The notes under the pieces are model-generated. The model had not been told where the DNA came from and ran no database searches. It saw only the letters and a list, made by a program, of their open reading frames with translations. From Rubeoparvulum massiliense (lineage in GTDB: Bacteria; Bacillota; Bacilli; Rubeoparvulales; Rubeoparvulaceae), in the NCBI RefSeq assembly GCF_001049895.1, contig NZ_CVPE01000003.1, forward strand, positions 186,001-250,000: DNA of 64,000 nucleotides, given 5' to 3'. The position numbers and the translations under genes are program-made. Shown here one piece after another: positions 17,444 through 24,630 of this stretch (positions within the stretch are counted from its first letter, which is position 1; each line of letters opens with the position of its first letter).

Positions 17444-18619
17444 TTAATTGACCCGCCGTCGTTCCATCATGAAAAACCCGACTACCATTAGGATCACGCC
17501 AATGCCGAGCAGTGAGCCTACCTTAGGCAACACCTGACTCCACGTCCAGTCATAGAGGATGATCCCCTTCATCCCGCTCATTGCATGGTAAACAGGATCA
17601 AGTTTTGCAATGGTGAGCAGAGCTTTCGATGTGACGATCTCTAAGGGCCAATATGCTCCACCTAACATGGCAAAGCTAACGGCCACAATGGGTGTAATAC
17701 TACTGAGTTGCTGCATGTTATGCACCATACTCGAAAGGAATACACCTAAGGCTGAGATGGAGAAGACAAAAGCAATAACCAAGCTAAACAACGGTAATGG
17801 CTGATTTCCCCAATCGATCTGGAAGAGCCAATTCCCTAGAAGGATGAGCAGAACAATATAGACCGATCCTACATAGAAGGTGTGAATTAACTGTGCAAGG
17901 TAGACTTGCCACCGACCAACCGGGCTGATCTGCAGACGTTTCCAAATCCCAAATTGCTTATCCTCCACCAATTCACCGATAGTAAAAATAATCACGAACA
18001 TGGAGAAAAAGAGGGTAAATCCCGTGATCCCTTGGATGACTGGATCATAACGAAAAGCCTGCTTTTCATCAAGAATCTTACTCTCTACAGCGATGGGAGG
18101 GGAATTCTGCAGACGATCCTGTAACAGCGAATGGATCTCAACTTCTAACGAAGCATGTGGTGTCGGCAGGTTAAGTTCTGATTGGAGAACAGTAACGACG
18201 GTGGTAGCCATCTGCTTTTGCCACATCCAATCTTGTAAGGAGCTACGAATAACACCCTCTACAGCAGCAGTAGATGAGGTATCATTCATTTTTACCAGAT
18301 GCAACTTCCCTTTTCCTGCTGCAAGAGATTGGGAAAAATCAGCTGGTATCAATACTCCTACGGCAGTTTCACCTTGCTGTACACGGCGATTCAACTCCTC
18401 CAATGGGGTTACCTTCGCCTCATACTGCTTCAGCTCCTGTAAGCTCGCTACAAATTCACTTCCTTGCTCTCCCTCATCTAGATTGGTGACCACGAGTAAA
18501 GGGAGGCCTGACATACCACCAAAGAAGAAGGTGAAGAGAAGGGGCATGATCAGCATGGCCGAATAGAGTCCCCACTTTTGACGTAAGCGTTTAAAGCGAA
18601 TCCAAAGAATACTTCTCAT
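17444..18619 (-). CDS. ABC-2 type permease (LnrN-like)
   Basis: 391 residues. One N-terminal helix is followed by a large extracellular loop (about residues 40-200) and five C-terminal helices, including the ABC-2 core (GITGFTLFFSMFVIIFTIGELVEDKQFGIWKRLQISPVGRWQVYLAQ). This is the YhgE/YfiN-type exporter permease. It starts 3 bases after the preceding permease ends. Together with that permease and the ATPase it forms a one-ATPase, two-permease exporter like B. subtilis LnrLMN (linearmycin resistance). Substrate unknown. Confidence 0.88.
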   Translation of the reverse strand: MRSILWIRFKRLRQKWGLYSAMLIMPLLFTFFFGGMSGLPLLVVTNLDEGEQGSEFVASLQELKQYEAKVTPLEELNRRVQQGETAVGVLIPADFSQSLAAGKGKLHLVKMNDTSSTAAVEGVIRSSLQDWMWQKQMATTVVTVLQSELNLPTPHASLEVEIHSLLQDRLQNSPPIAVESKILDEKQAFRYDPVIQGITGFTLFFSMFVIIFTIGELVEDKQFGIWKRLQISPVGRWQVYLAQLIHTFYVGSVYIVLLILLGNWLFQIDWGNQPLPLFSLVIAFVFSISALGVFLSSMVHNMQQLSSITPIVAVSFAMLGGAYWPLEIVTSKALLTIAKLDPVYHAMSGMKGIILYDWTWSQVLPKVGSLLGIGVILMVVGFFMMERRRVN

Positions 18620-18622
18620 CCC

Positions 18623-19954
18623 TTATTCCTCCCTTCTCCATAAGACGAACATGGTCATCAAAATGAATAGTCCACCTGTTACTAGAAAAACTAGTAATTC
18701 TCCTTGAAGCGCTGTAAGCTGCTGGCCCTGCATTCCTTTTAAGTATGCTTGTAACCCTGCACCATTGAGGGTATAGGGAGAGAGCTTGACTAAAAACGTT
18801 GGTAATGACTGCACCGGTATAAAACTACCACCGACAATGGAGACGAGAGGGATGATGATGGTATCAAAGAGATCAATGAGTCCACGATTCTGTCTGCCTA
18901 GGGCCAGTGCTGAAAAGAGTAGAGCAAGGGCAGAAACAGCAAATGCAGCAAAGAGCGAGATCACGAGATAAAGGAACCAGCTACCCCAATTGACCCCTAA
19001 GACAAGACTACTGAAAAGACCGATAATAATTAATTGCATGTAGATAAAGATCAAGCTTGCGAAAAAACGCGATGTCAGTAACAGCCCTCGCGATCTGCCT
19101 GCAATACGCAAGCGTTCATAGGTATGCAACCGAGACTCTTCCATGGTGTATTGAACGCCATACCCAACGCTGTAGAGGATGAACATCATTGCCATCCCTG
19201 CTGCATAGTAGTCGAAGCCAGAAATTTTCTTCACTTTCGCCACACTCTGTTCAAGAAGCTGGATTTCGCCACCCACCTGAGAACTTACATTCTCCATGAC
19301 CTTAGGAAGTAATTGCTGTAATTGCTCTCCGAGTCCATGTCGAATCCCCATCTCCATGGTGATCTGTTTGGTCCAGACTAGATTGCTCAAGGCTTGAGTA
19401 TACCCTGTAAGGATCTCCTCAATGATTCCCCCCTTTAAGGATTGATCAGGGTCGGTGTATAACGTGAGTCGCACTTGATTCTGCACGGGGAAGAGCAGAT
19501 TAGACCAGACATGATACGTAAAATCATGGGGAATCACTAAGATGGCGGTCAGATCCCCTTGAGATAAATGCTCCTTCGCTTCCTCTAGTGATAAGCCTTC
19601 CTCCACTTGGATAAATGTGGTAAGCTCTTCGTTTTGCAGAAGCTCATTCACCAGAATACTGGTAGGATCCATCTGCGTTGGCAATTCCTTCACCTGATCC
19701 TTTAGAGTTCGTAACCCTTCTTCCTCCACGGGTACTTGCTCAATAACCTGGAGAAGTCGCTCCATATTACCCGCTCCATCATCCTGGTTGATGATGGCCA
19801 GCTTTGCGATGCCGATATCCTGCTCTCCCATCACCTTGCCGATGGAGAAACCAAGAATGCTGATCAAGATAATGGGCATTAATAGGGTGATTAACAAGGC
19901 TTTTCGATCCCGAAGAATCCGCAATAGATCTTTTTTTATCATCGCTCCAAGCAT
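18623..19954 (-). CDS. ABC-2 type permease (LnrM-like)
   Basis: 443 residues. Same layout as the following permease, with an N-terminal helix (LLITLLMPIILISILGFSIGKVMG), a large outside loop of about 230 residues and five C-terminal helices (YYAAGMAMMFILYSVGYGVQYTMEESRLHTYERLRIAGRSRG). The loop is about 50 residues longer than in its partner. It lies 12 bases downstream of the ATPase gene and probably pairs with the other permease to form a heterodimeric exporter. Confidence 0.88.
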   Translation of the reverse strand: MLGAMIKKDLLRILRDRKALLITLLMPIILISILGFSIGKVMGEQDIGIAKLAIINQDDGAGNMERLLQVIEQVPVEEEGLRTLKDQVKELPTQMDPTSILVNELLQNEELTTFIQVEEGLSLEEAKEHLSQGDLTAILVIPHDFTYHVWSNLLFPVQNQVRLTLYTDPDQSLKGGIIEEILTGYTQALSNLVWTKQITMEMGIRHGLGEQLQQLLPKVMENVSSQVGGEIQLLEQSVAKVKKISGFDYYAAGMAMMFILYSVGYGVQYTMEESRLHTYERLRIAGRSRGLLLTSRFFASLIFIYMQLIIIGLFSSLVLGVNWGSWFLYLVISLFAAFAVSALALLFSALALGRQNRGLIDLFDTIIIPLVSIVGGSFIPVQSLPTFLVKLSPYTLNGAGLQAYLKGMQGQQLTALQGELLVFLVTGGLFILMTMFVLWRREE

Positions 19955-19966
19955 GTAATTCCCCTC

Positions 19967-20905
19967 CTAATTTCTCAGCCCTCGACCGGTTAATTGGAGG
20001 AAAACATCCTCTAATGTTGGCTTCTTTACCTGTAAGGAGGTAATGTTTACATCGACTACGCCAGCGATCTGTACACATTCCGTCATACATGTTGCATGAT
20101 CACCATCTGGACAAGTGATGCGATAACGATTCCCCTCCATCTGGACATGGACGAAGTTTCCTTGCTGCAATGCAGGAAGAAGCGCAGGATGGCTTCCTTC
20201 CACTTCCATCTCCAATATATTCTGAGCGGTATAGCGTGCCTTTAGGTCCTCTTTCATTCCTTCTGCAATCACCTTACCATGGTCCATGATATAAAGACGC
20301 TCACAAAGGAACTCTACTTCCTCCATATAATGACTGGTGTAGAGAATCGTAAGTCCTTCCTTATTCAGTTGCTTGACCGTTTCTAAAATATGATTGCGCG
20401 ATTGAGGATCGATGCCTACTGTTGGTTCATCCATGATAAGAATTTTTGGATGATGGAGTAGCGCTGCTCCAATATTGACGCGTCGTTTCATCCCACCTGA
20501 GTATTGATCAATCCGCTGCTTTGCTTTATCTTGTAAGCCGATCATGGTTAAGACTTCTTCAACCCGTTCCTTCAACACTTTTCCCTGTAGCCCATAAGCT
20601 TTGCCAAAGAATTGAAGATTCTCATAGCCACTAAGATCGGGATATAAGGCGATATCCTGAGGAACCACACCCAACACCTTACGAAGAGGCTGCGGGTTGG
20701 AAAAAATAGAGTTCCCCATAAAGTGGATCTCCCCTTCATCAGGACGAATGAGGGAGCTGATCATGGAGATCAAGGTGGATTTTCCTGCCCCATTAGGTCC
20801 TAGGAGGCCTAGAATCTCCCCTTCTTTCAGGGTTAAATTCACTCCGCTTACCGCTTCAACCTGTTTAAATCTTTTTACTACCTGCTCCACTTCTAGACGT
20901 AGCAT
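19967..20905 (-). CDS. ABC exporter ATPase (LnrL-like)
   Basis: 312 residues from ATG 20905 (AAGGAG 11 bases upstream; an in-frame GTG at 20917 overlaps that site and is rejected). Walker A GPNGAGKSTLI, signature YSGGMKRRVNIGAALLHHPKILIMDEPTVGIDP and H-loop YTSHYMEEVEFL are all intact. The C-terminal domain of about 80 residues ends in NITSLQVKKPTLEDVFLQLTGRGLR, typical of drug- and antibiotic-export ATPases. It energises the two permeases downstream. The ribosome-binding site begins directly after a palindromic repeat that contains the stop of the lipoprotein gene. Confidence 0.93.
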   Translation of the reverse strand: MLRLEVEQVVKRFKQVEAVSGVNLTLKEGEILGLLGPNGAGKSTLISMISSLIRPDEGEIHFMGNSIFSNPQPLRKVLGVVPQDIALYPDLSGYENLQFFGKAYGLQGKVLKERVEEVLTMIGLQDKAKQRIDQYSGGMKRRVNIGAALLHHPKILIMDEPTVGIDPQSRNHILETVKQLNKEGLTILYTSHYMEEVEFLCERLYIMDHGKVIAEGMKEDLKARYTAQNILEMEVEGSHPALLPALQQGNFVHVQMEGNRYRITCPDGDHATCMTECVQIAGVVDVNITSLQVKKPTLEDVFLQLTGRGLRN

Positions 20906-20923
20906 CGCTTGATTCACTCCTTT

Positions 20924-20986
20924 TTGGGGGTCAGTCCCCCATTGCTTTAACGCTTAAATGCTTTAATGTAGTGGGGGTCTGACCCC
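20924..20986. repeat. 63-bp REP-like element bounded by palindromes
   Basis: GGGGGTCAGTCCCCC (20926-20940) and TGGGGGTCTGACCCC (20972-20986) flank an AT-rich core with TTTAACG and TTAAATGCTTTAA words. The element supplies the lipoprotein stop codon (TGA at 20933-20931) and ends beside the ribosome site of the ATPase gene. Confidence 0.75.
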
Positions 20987-21995
20987 ATTCGATGTGATTC
21001 TCAGGTGTAAGCGGTGGAAGTTCAATGATGATGGGACGATGGAAATCCCAACGTTGAATAGTTCCTCGCATTTGCACTGCAGTAAAGGGTAGCTCTGCCT
21101 CTCCTGCCTCCGTCGGTTTAATAGTGACAACAAATTCTTCTTCCATCAGATAGCCATCCTTATTGATATAGGCCCAATACTCCACTTTATCAAAGTGAAT
21201 CATCTGGAGTAATTCCTCATACTTCTCCCAGATGGTTGCTGCGGTAAGTGGCTTCCCCTCGATCATCCAGTCCTTGCTATTCATTGCTGTATTCAAGACT
21301 GCATTGTACTCTGTATCCGCTGCTAAAATATTGATGGTATTGCGGAAATATTGCTGAAGAATACTGTCATCAAGCTTCACTTCAAACTTCCGCACCTTTA
21401 GATCCCCTGCAGGGTGAGGAAGAATCTCCGTGCCGAGGCGGGAAACATCTTCACGGTGCCATAGTTTTTCCCATTCTTGCTCTAAAGCTTTGGGGGTTTC
21501 GGGAAGAAAAATTCCATTTCCTTCTGTGATCTTTCGCTCTATGCCTTGACTAAGCTGATTCGAAGTGAGGTTTTTCAAGTCATCGTTGGAAAATGTAATG
21601 ATCTTAGGAAAAAGCGGGGAGATAAGATAATACTCCTGCTCATTCATATAGATGCTTGCATCCAGTCCTAAATCACCAAGATTAACCTGCAGCTTACCTG
21701 CAAGTCGATTCACTTGCCAATCATAAGCATACTGCAGATTGAAGCCTTCGAACTGTAGTAATAGCGGTTGCTCCTGCCGCTTCAGATTCAATTGCTGTTG
21801 AAATTCATCGGTCCACTGATACTCCATCTGTATATCTAGCTTAACACGGCCATGGTCCACTTCATATGTCTGCTTCCAAGCATCTTGGAAAACCTCAGCA
21901 CTAGAAGCTCCACAGCCTGTAAGAATGATGGTAAGTCCCAAAAAGAGAACGATTAGAATCCTCCAATTTCGCTTTATGGTAGTTTGATCGTTCAT
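20931..21995 (-). CDS. Lipoprotein encoded with the ABC exporter
   Basis: 354 residues from ATG 21995 (GGAGAGGAGGAG upstream). Signal peptide of lipoprotein type, with lipobox LTGC (ILIVLFLGLTIILTGCGASS), so the mature protein is anchored outside the membrane. The remainder looks like alternating beta strands of the LppX/LolA-like or DUF6612 kind, about 330 residues, with no catalytic motif. The last 18 residues (from about HIEWGQTPTTLKHLSV) are encoded by a palindromic intergenic repeat and probably replace the original end. It lies between the two-component system and the exporter, suggesting a ligand-binding or immunity role; this is inference. Confidence 0.85.
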   Translation of the reverse strand: MNDQTTIKRNWRILIVLFLGLTIILTGCGASSAEVFQDAWKQTYEVDHGRVKLDIQMEYQWTDEFQQQLNLKRQEQPLLLQFEGFNLQYAYDWQVNRLAGKLQVNLGDLGLDASIYMNEQEYYLISPLFPKIITFSNDDLKNLTSNQLSQGIERKITEGNGIFLPETPKALEQEWEKLWHREDVSRLGTEILPHPAGDLKVRKFEVKLDDSILQQYFRNTINILAADTEYNAVLNTAMNSKDWMIEGKPLTAATIWEKYEELLQMIHFDKVEYWAYINKDGYLMEEEFVVTIKPTEAGEAELPFTAVQMRGTIQRWDFHRPIIIELPPLTPENHIEWGQTPTTLKHLSVKAMGD

Positions 21996-22125
21996 TACTC
22001 TCCTCCTCTCCTTTTTTGCTCCTAGCTTCATTCTACCCTGCCACATTATGCTAATCATCCCACACGAGATAGAAAAAGAATGACCAGAAGATGACTCTAG
22101 TCATTCTTTATGCAGGTCTTAATAC

Positions 22126-22773
22126 CTATAATAGATGATTCTTTACTGCAAAAAGAGCTAGTTGCGTCCGATCGCGGCATTCTAGCTTCTGGAGGAGACT
22201 ACTAATATGATTCTTCACAGTTCCTTGAGTAATATAAACCTTCTCAGCAATCTCCTGATTACTCAGACCTTGACCAAGATACTGCAAAATCTCCAATTCC
22301 CGTTCTGTAAGCATTGCTACTCTTTCATCCTTCTCTTGTTGAATAGGAGACTGCCAATCCTTCATCTGGTGAATCATTTTTGAGGCCACCTGAGGATGAA
22401 TAATTGCCCCACCTTCTTGCGCGATCTGAATCGCCTCCACTAATTTATCAGGCGTTACATCCTTTAAGGGATAGCCTGATGCTCCATGTTGTAGAGCTTC
22501 AAAGATATATTGATCATCTGTAAATGTAGTTAGAATTAAGATGTTGGTTTGCGGGTAAACTTGCTTAATCCTTTTTGTCGCCTCTACCCCATCCATGCCA
22601 GGCATGCGAATATCCATCAAAATGAGATGAGGCTGCCATAATTCACAACACTTCAGTGCCTCTTCTCCATTGGTTGCTTCTCCTACCACTTGAATGATAT
22701 CAAACTGTTCTAGCATCATCCGTAAGCCCTGGCGGACAATGGTCTGATCATCCGCAATAAGGACACGAATCAT
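22126..22773 (-). CDS. Two-component response regulator, NarL/LuxR family
   Basis: 215 residues. Receiver domain with acidic pocket DD near residue 9, phosphorylation site D54 in ILMDIRMPGMDG and lysine near residue 105. The C-terminal LuxR-type helix-turn-helix is TERELEILQYLGQGLSNQEIAEKVYITQGTVKNHISSLLQKL. Two ATGs overlap the end of the kinase gene; the one at 22773 is better spaced from AAAGGAGG (7 bases) than that at 22776. It probably controls the neighbouring lipoprotein-exporter genes, as LnrK does for lnrLMN in B. subtilis; this is inference. Confidence 0.92.
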   Translation of the reverse strand: MIRVLIADDQTIVRQGLRMMLEQFDIIQVVGEATNGEEALKCCELWQPHLILMDIRMPGMDGVEATKRIKQVYPQTNILILTTFTDDQYIFEALQHGASGYPLKDVTPDKLVEAIQIAQEGGAIIHPQVASKMIHQMKDWQSPIQQEKDERVAMLTERELEILQYLGQGLSNQEIAEKVYITQGTVKNHISSLLQKLECRDRTQLALFAVKNHLL

Positions 22774-23912
22774 CATGCTTCCTCCTTTCTATGGTGACCT
22801 ATCATCTCTTCCTCTAATTTTAACTGATAAGGCACTTGTCCAATGAGGAGAAACTCATCATTTTGTTGAATAACCTGAAGCTGGCCTCCTAAGCTCTCAA
22901 GACGTTGTCGCATGGTTTGGAGACCAAATCCTGCTTGAAATGGCGCCTCCTCTGATTGAAAGGCCTTTAATGGATTCTGAATCTCACACTGAATCAGATT
23001 ATCCTTTCTTTTGATTGTGATCGTGATGGGCATACCAGGTGCATGCTTCATGGCATTGGTCAATGCTTCCTGTACCATTCGATAGAGAGCAAAGCCAAGC
23101 TCCGGTGGAATGATCAGATGTTGTAGTTCGGGATCGAGCTGATATTCAATCGTTAGTCGTTGTTGTATACGCATCTGTTGGATAAATTCTTGAATTTGCT
23201 TCAGACCTAAGCCATCATCTCGCATCGTATACACCGCATTTCGTGTTTCTTGGAGGCAACGGCGGGCTGAAGCCTTCGCCTCCTCCAGTTGTTGAAAGAA
23301 GGCGGGAGGAAGCTGAGCATCCTTCCACTGTATATGTAAAATTTCCAACTGCATAATTAATGCTGTTAGCTGATGGCCAACGGAGTCATGAATTTCCTGG
23401 GAAATTCGTTGTCGCTCTTCAAGCAATATCTGTCGTTCTTGCTGCAGAGCATATTCTCTTTGTGTCACACGCCCATAGATTAAAGCCATGATAAAAAGAA
23501 AGGTAGCAAGATTGAACAAAAACTCAGAAATACTCCGTGCATTCCATAAATAATAGAGTTGATAAGCAAACTTCCACATCGCCATCATCACAAGGGGAAT
23601 TAAGCACCATACATCACGGTTTCGCCAAAGGGAGAGTCCTGCCTCCAGAAAGATCATAGCAAACATCGAGTGAAGCCAATAGTTGACTGCATACTGCGAT
23701 TGCCCCTCTAGTAGGAGTAGGAAGATTCCATCGATCCAAAAGTGCCATGGTCGATGGCGCCCGTGCGTCCGTAGGAGGATCCAGATCTGCCAAAGTAGAA
23801 AGATCCCGATCATACTCAAAAGACGTGATGAAACAGCCTGCTCAAATGAGATGGCTGTAATAAATAGTAGAATGAGGATACTAGCCCGCAGAATAATTTT
23901 CGAGATTGGCAT
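22773..23912 (-). CDS. Sensor histidine kinase, NarL-type (HisKA_3)
   Basis: 379 residues. About five to six N-terminal helices (residues 5-147) carry almost no extracytoplasmic domain, the intramembrane-sensing layout common in kinases paired with ABC exporters. A coiled linker leads to the dimerisation box (ERQRISQEIHDSVGHQLTAL, H175). The HATPase_c domain has its N box (MVQEALTNAMKHA) and G box (GFGLQTMRQRLESLGG). Start ATG 23912 with AGAGGTGA; the stop overlaps the response-regulator start. It probably senses a membrane-active compound; this is inference. Confidence 0.92.
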   Translation of the reverse strand: MPISKIILRASILILLFITAISFEQAVSSRLLSMIGIFLLWQIWILLRTHGRHRPWHFWIDGIFLLLLEGQSQYAVNYWLHSMFAMIFLEAGLSLWRNRDVWCLIPLVMMAMWKFAYQLYYLWNARSISEFLFNLATFLFIMALIYGRVTQREYALQQERQILLEERQRISQEIHDSVGHQLTALIMQLEILHIQWKDAQLPPAFFQQLEEAKASARRCLQETRNAVYTMRDDGLGLKQIQEFIQQMRIQQRLTIEYQLDPELQHLIIPPELGFALYRMVQEALTNAMKHAPGMPITITIKRKDNLIQCEIQNPLKAFQSEEAPFQAGFGLQTMRQRLESLGGQLQVIQQNDEFLLIGQVPYQLKLEEEMIGHHRKEEA

Positions 23913-23930
23913 GCTCTCATCACCTCTTGG

Positions 23931-24033
23931 TGTCAGTCCCCCTAATTATACTAATACAAGCAAAAAGAGGACAGCCCCTTAGAGACTGACCTCTATCATT
24001 TTAACGTTTTAAAGCAGTGGGGGACTGACCCCC
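23931..24033. repeat. About 100-bp element bounded by GGGGTCAGTCCCC-type palindromes
   Basis: TGTCAGTCCCCC at 23931-23942 and TGGGGGACTGACCCCC at 24018-24033 bracket a core that includes TTTTAACGTTTTAAAGCAG, similar to the core of the 20924-20986 element. One end lies beside the kinase ribosome site; the other touches the stop codon of the 46-residue small protein, as at the other locus. Confidence 0.7.
23962..23993 (-). terminator. Terminator between the small-protein genes and the kinase
   Basis: Minus-strand stem GAGGTCAGTCTC/GGGGCTGTCCTC (one mismatch and some wobbles), followed by T5. It lies inside the repeat element. A TATAAT at 23950-23945 on the minus strand follows and could restart transcription for the kinase, though its -35 (TGTCCT) is weak. 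Confidence 0.6.
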
Positions 24034-24173
24034 TATAAAAAACGAGTCATAATCTCTTCCATGCTTAAATTGCTTCTGTGTTCAATACGTTCTTGCGGAT
24101 AATAGTGTTTTATCTTTTGTCCTTTTTTCTGAACGCGAATTTCAATAACAAGAGAGAAGATATGAAGTATCAT
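24033..24173 (-). CDS. 46-residue small protein, YrzI-like
   Basis: ATG 24173 has TAGGAGG 9 bases upstream. The product begins MILHIFSLVIEIRVQKK and continues with a charged helix ending MEEIMTRFL. A short hydrophobic amphipathic start followed by a lysine-rich stretch resembles the YrzI family of about 46-residue Bacillus proteins of unknown function. The length matches, but identity is judged by eye only. The stop codon TAG touches the palindromic repeat at 24018-24033. It lies downstream of two other micro-ORFs and upstream of the kinase gene. Confidence 0.65.
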   Translation of the reverse strand: MILHIFSLVIEIRVQKKGQKIKHYYPQERIEHRSNLSMEEIMTRFL

Positions 24174-24203
24174 GCTGATACACCTCCTAGCATTCCATCT
24201 TCT

Positions 24204-24266
24204 TCACGAGTCTTCGATCTCCTGAAGAAATATGATCATTTTGTTGACAAAGCCAAGCATTGCCAT
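24204..24266 (-). CDS. 20-residue amphipathic micro-ORF
   Basis: ATG 24266, preceded by AAAAGGAGG 7 bases upstream, a near-perfect ribosome site for so short a frame. The product MAMLGFVNKMIIFLQEIEDS is hydrophobic with acidic residues near its end and would form an amphipathic helix. It stops 31 bases before the 46-residue gene. It could be a secreted or membrane peptide or a leader peptide that couples translation to the next gene. No homologue is recognised. Confidence 0.5.
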   Translation of the reverse strand: MAMLGFVNKMIIFLQEIEDS

Positions 24267-24297
24267 TGTTCTGCCTCCTTTTCTCTTTTTTTGCAAA

Positions 24298-24328
24298 GAA
24301 AAAAAGCCGCAGTGATCTGCGACTTTTT
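24298..24328. terminator. Hairpin with T tracts on both sides
   Basis: Minus-strand GTCGCAG/CTGCGGC stem with loop ATCA, followed by T7; on the plus strand it is followed by T5. It lies just upstream of the 20-residue micro-ORF, so it would act as attenuator or terminator in its leader. Confidence 0.7.
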
Positions 24329-24364
24329 ATATATAAACGTTTCGATGAAACGCTTATACCAATT

Positions 24365-24394
24365 AAAAAGCCACAGGTTGAGACAACCTGTGGC
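24365..24394 (-). terminator. Terminator after the 33-residue micro-ORF
   Basis: Perfect 11-bp stem GCCACAGGTTG/CAACCTGTGGC with loop TCT, followed by T5 on the minus strand. A second hairpin (GAGGCTGG/CCAGCCTC, 24401-24418) lies just before it. Confidence 0.88.
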
Positions 24395-24420
24395 AAGGAG
24401 AGGCTGGGTCCAGCCTCAAA

Positions 24421-24522
24421 TTAGCGAATAAGAGGCACGTCAACACCAGCGATCAGACAGGTTGCGCTCGGTATAACGAATGTAGTTGTCATTGTATGAA
24501 TGTTTTGCTGAAATAATAACAT
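24421..24522 (-). CDS. 33-residue micro-ORF with promoter and terminator
   Basis: ATG 24522 with AAAAGGAGG 9 bases upstream. The product begins MLLFQQNIHTMTTTFVIPSA and ends TCLIAGVDVPLIR, with one cysteine. It is a complete transcription unit: a strong sigma-A promoter 52 bases upstream (24574-24602) and a perfect terminator right after the stop. No family is recognised. It could be a small secreted peptide, a membrane peptide or a regulatory RNA that also carries a reading frame. Confidence 0.55.
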   Translation of the reverse strand: MLLFQQNIHTMTTTFVIPSATCLIAGVDVPLIR

Positions 24523-24573
24523 GACACACAACCTCCTTTTCACAAAGTATATTGAACTTTATTGCCATTTCTT

Positions 24574-24602
24574 ACTATAACCAATATTTGCTACTTTGTA
24601 AA
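24574..24602 (-). promoter_or_regulatory. Sigma-A promoter of the micro-ORF unit
   Basis: TTTACA (24602-24597), 17-base spacer, TATAGT (24579-24574) on the minus strand. The predicted transcript begins near 24567. Confidence 0.8.
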
Positions 24603-24630
24603 CCCCTTATCAAAAATAATTTTTAGCTCC

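Noticed and set aside
24187-24396. 69-codon minus-strand frame over the hairpin region
   Set aside because: It starts inside a terminator stem and runs over two other hairpins and the better-supported micro-ORF in another frame; no ribosome site.
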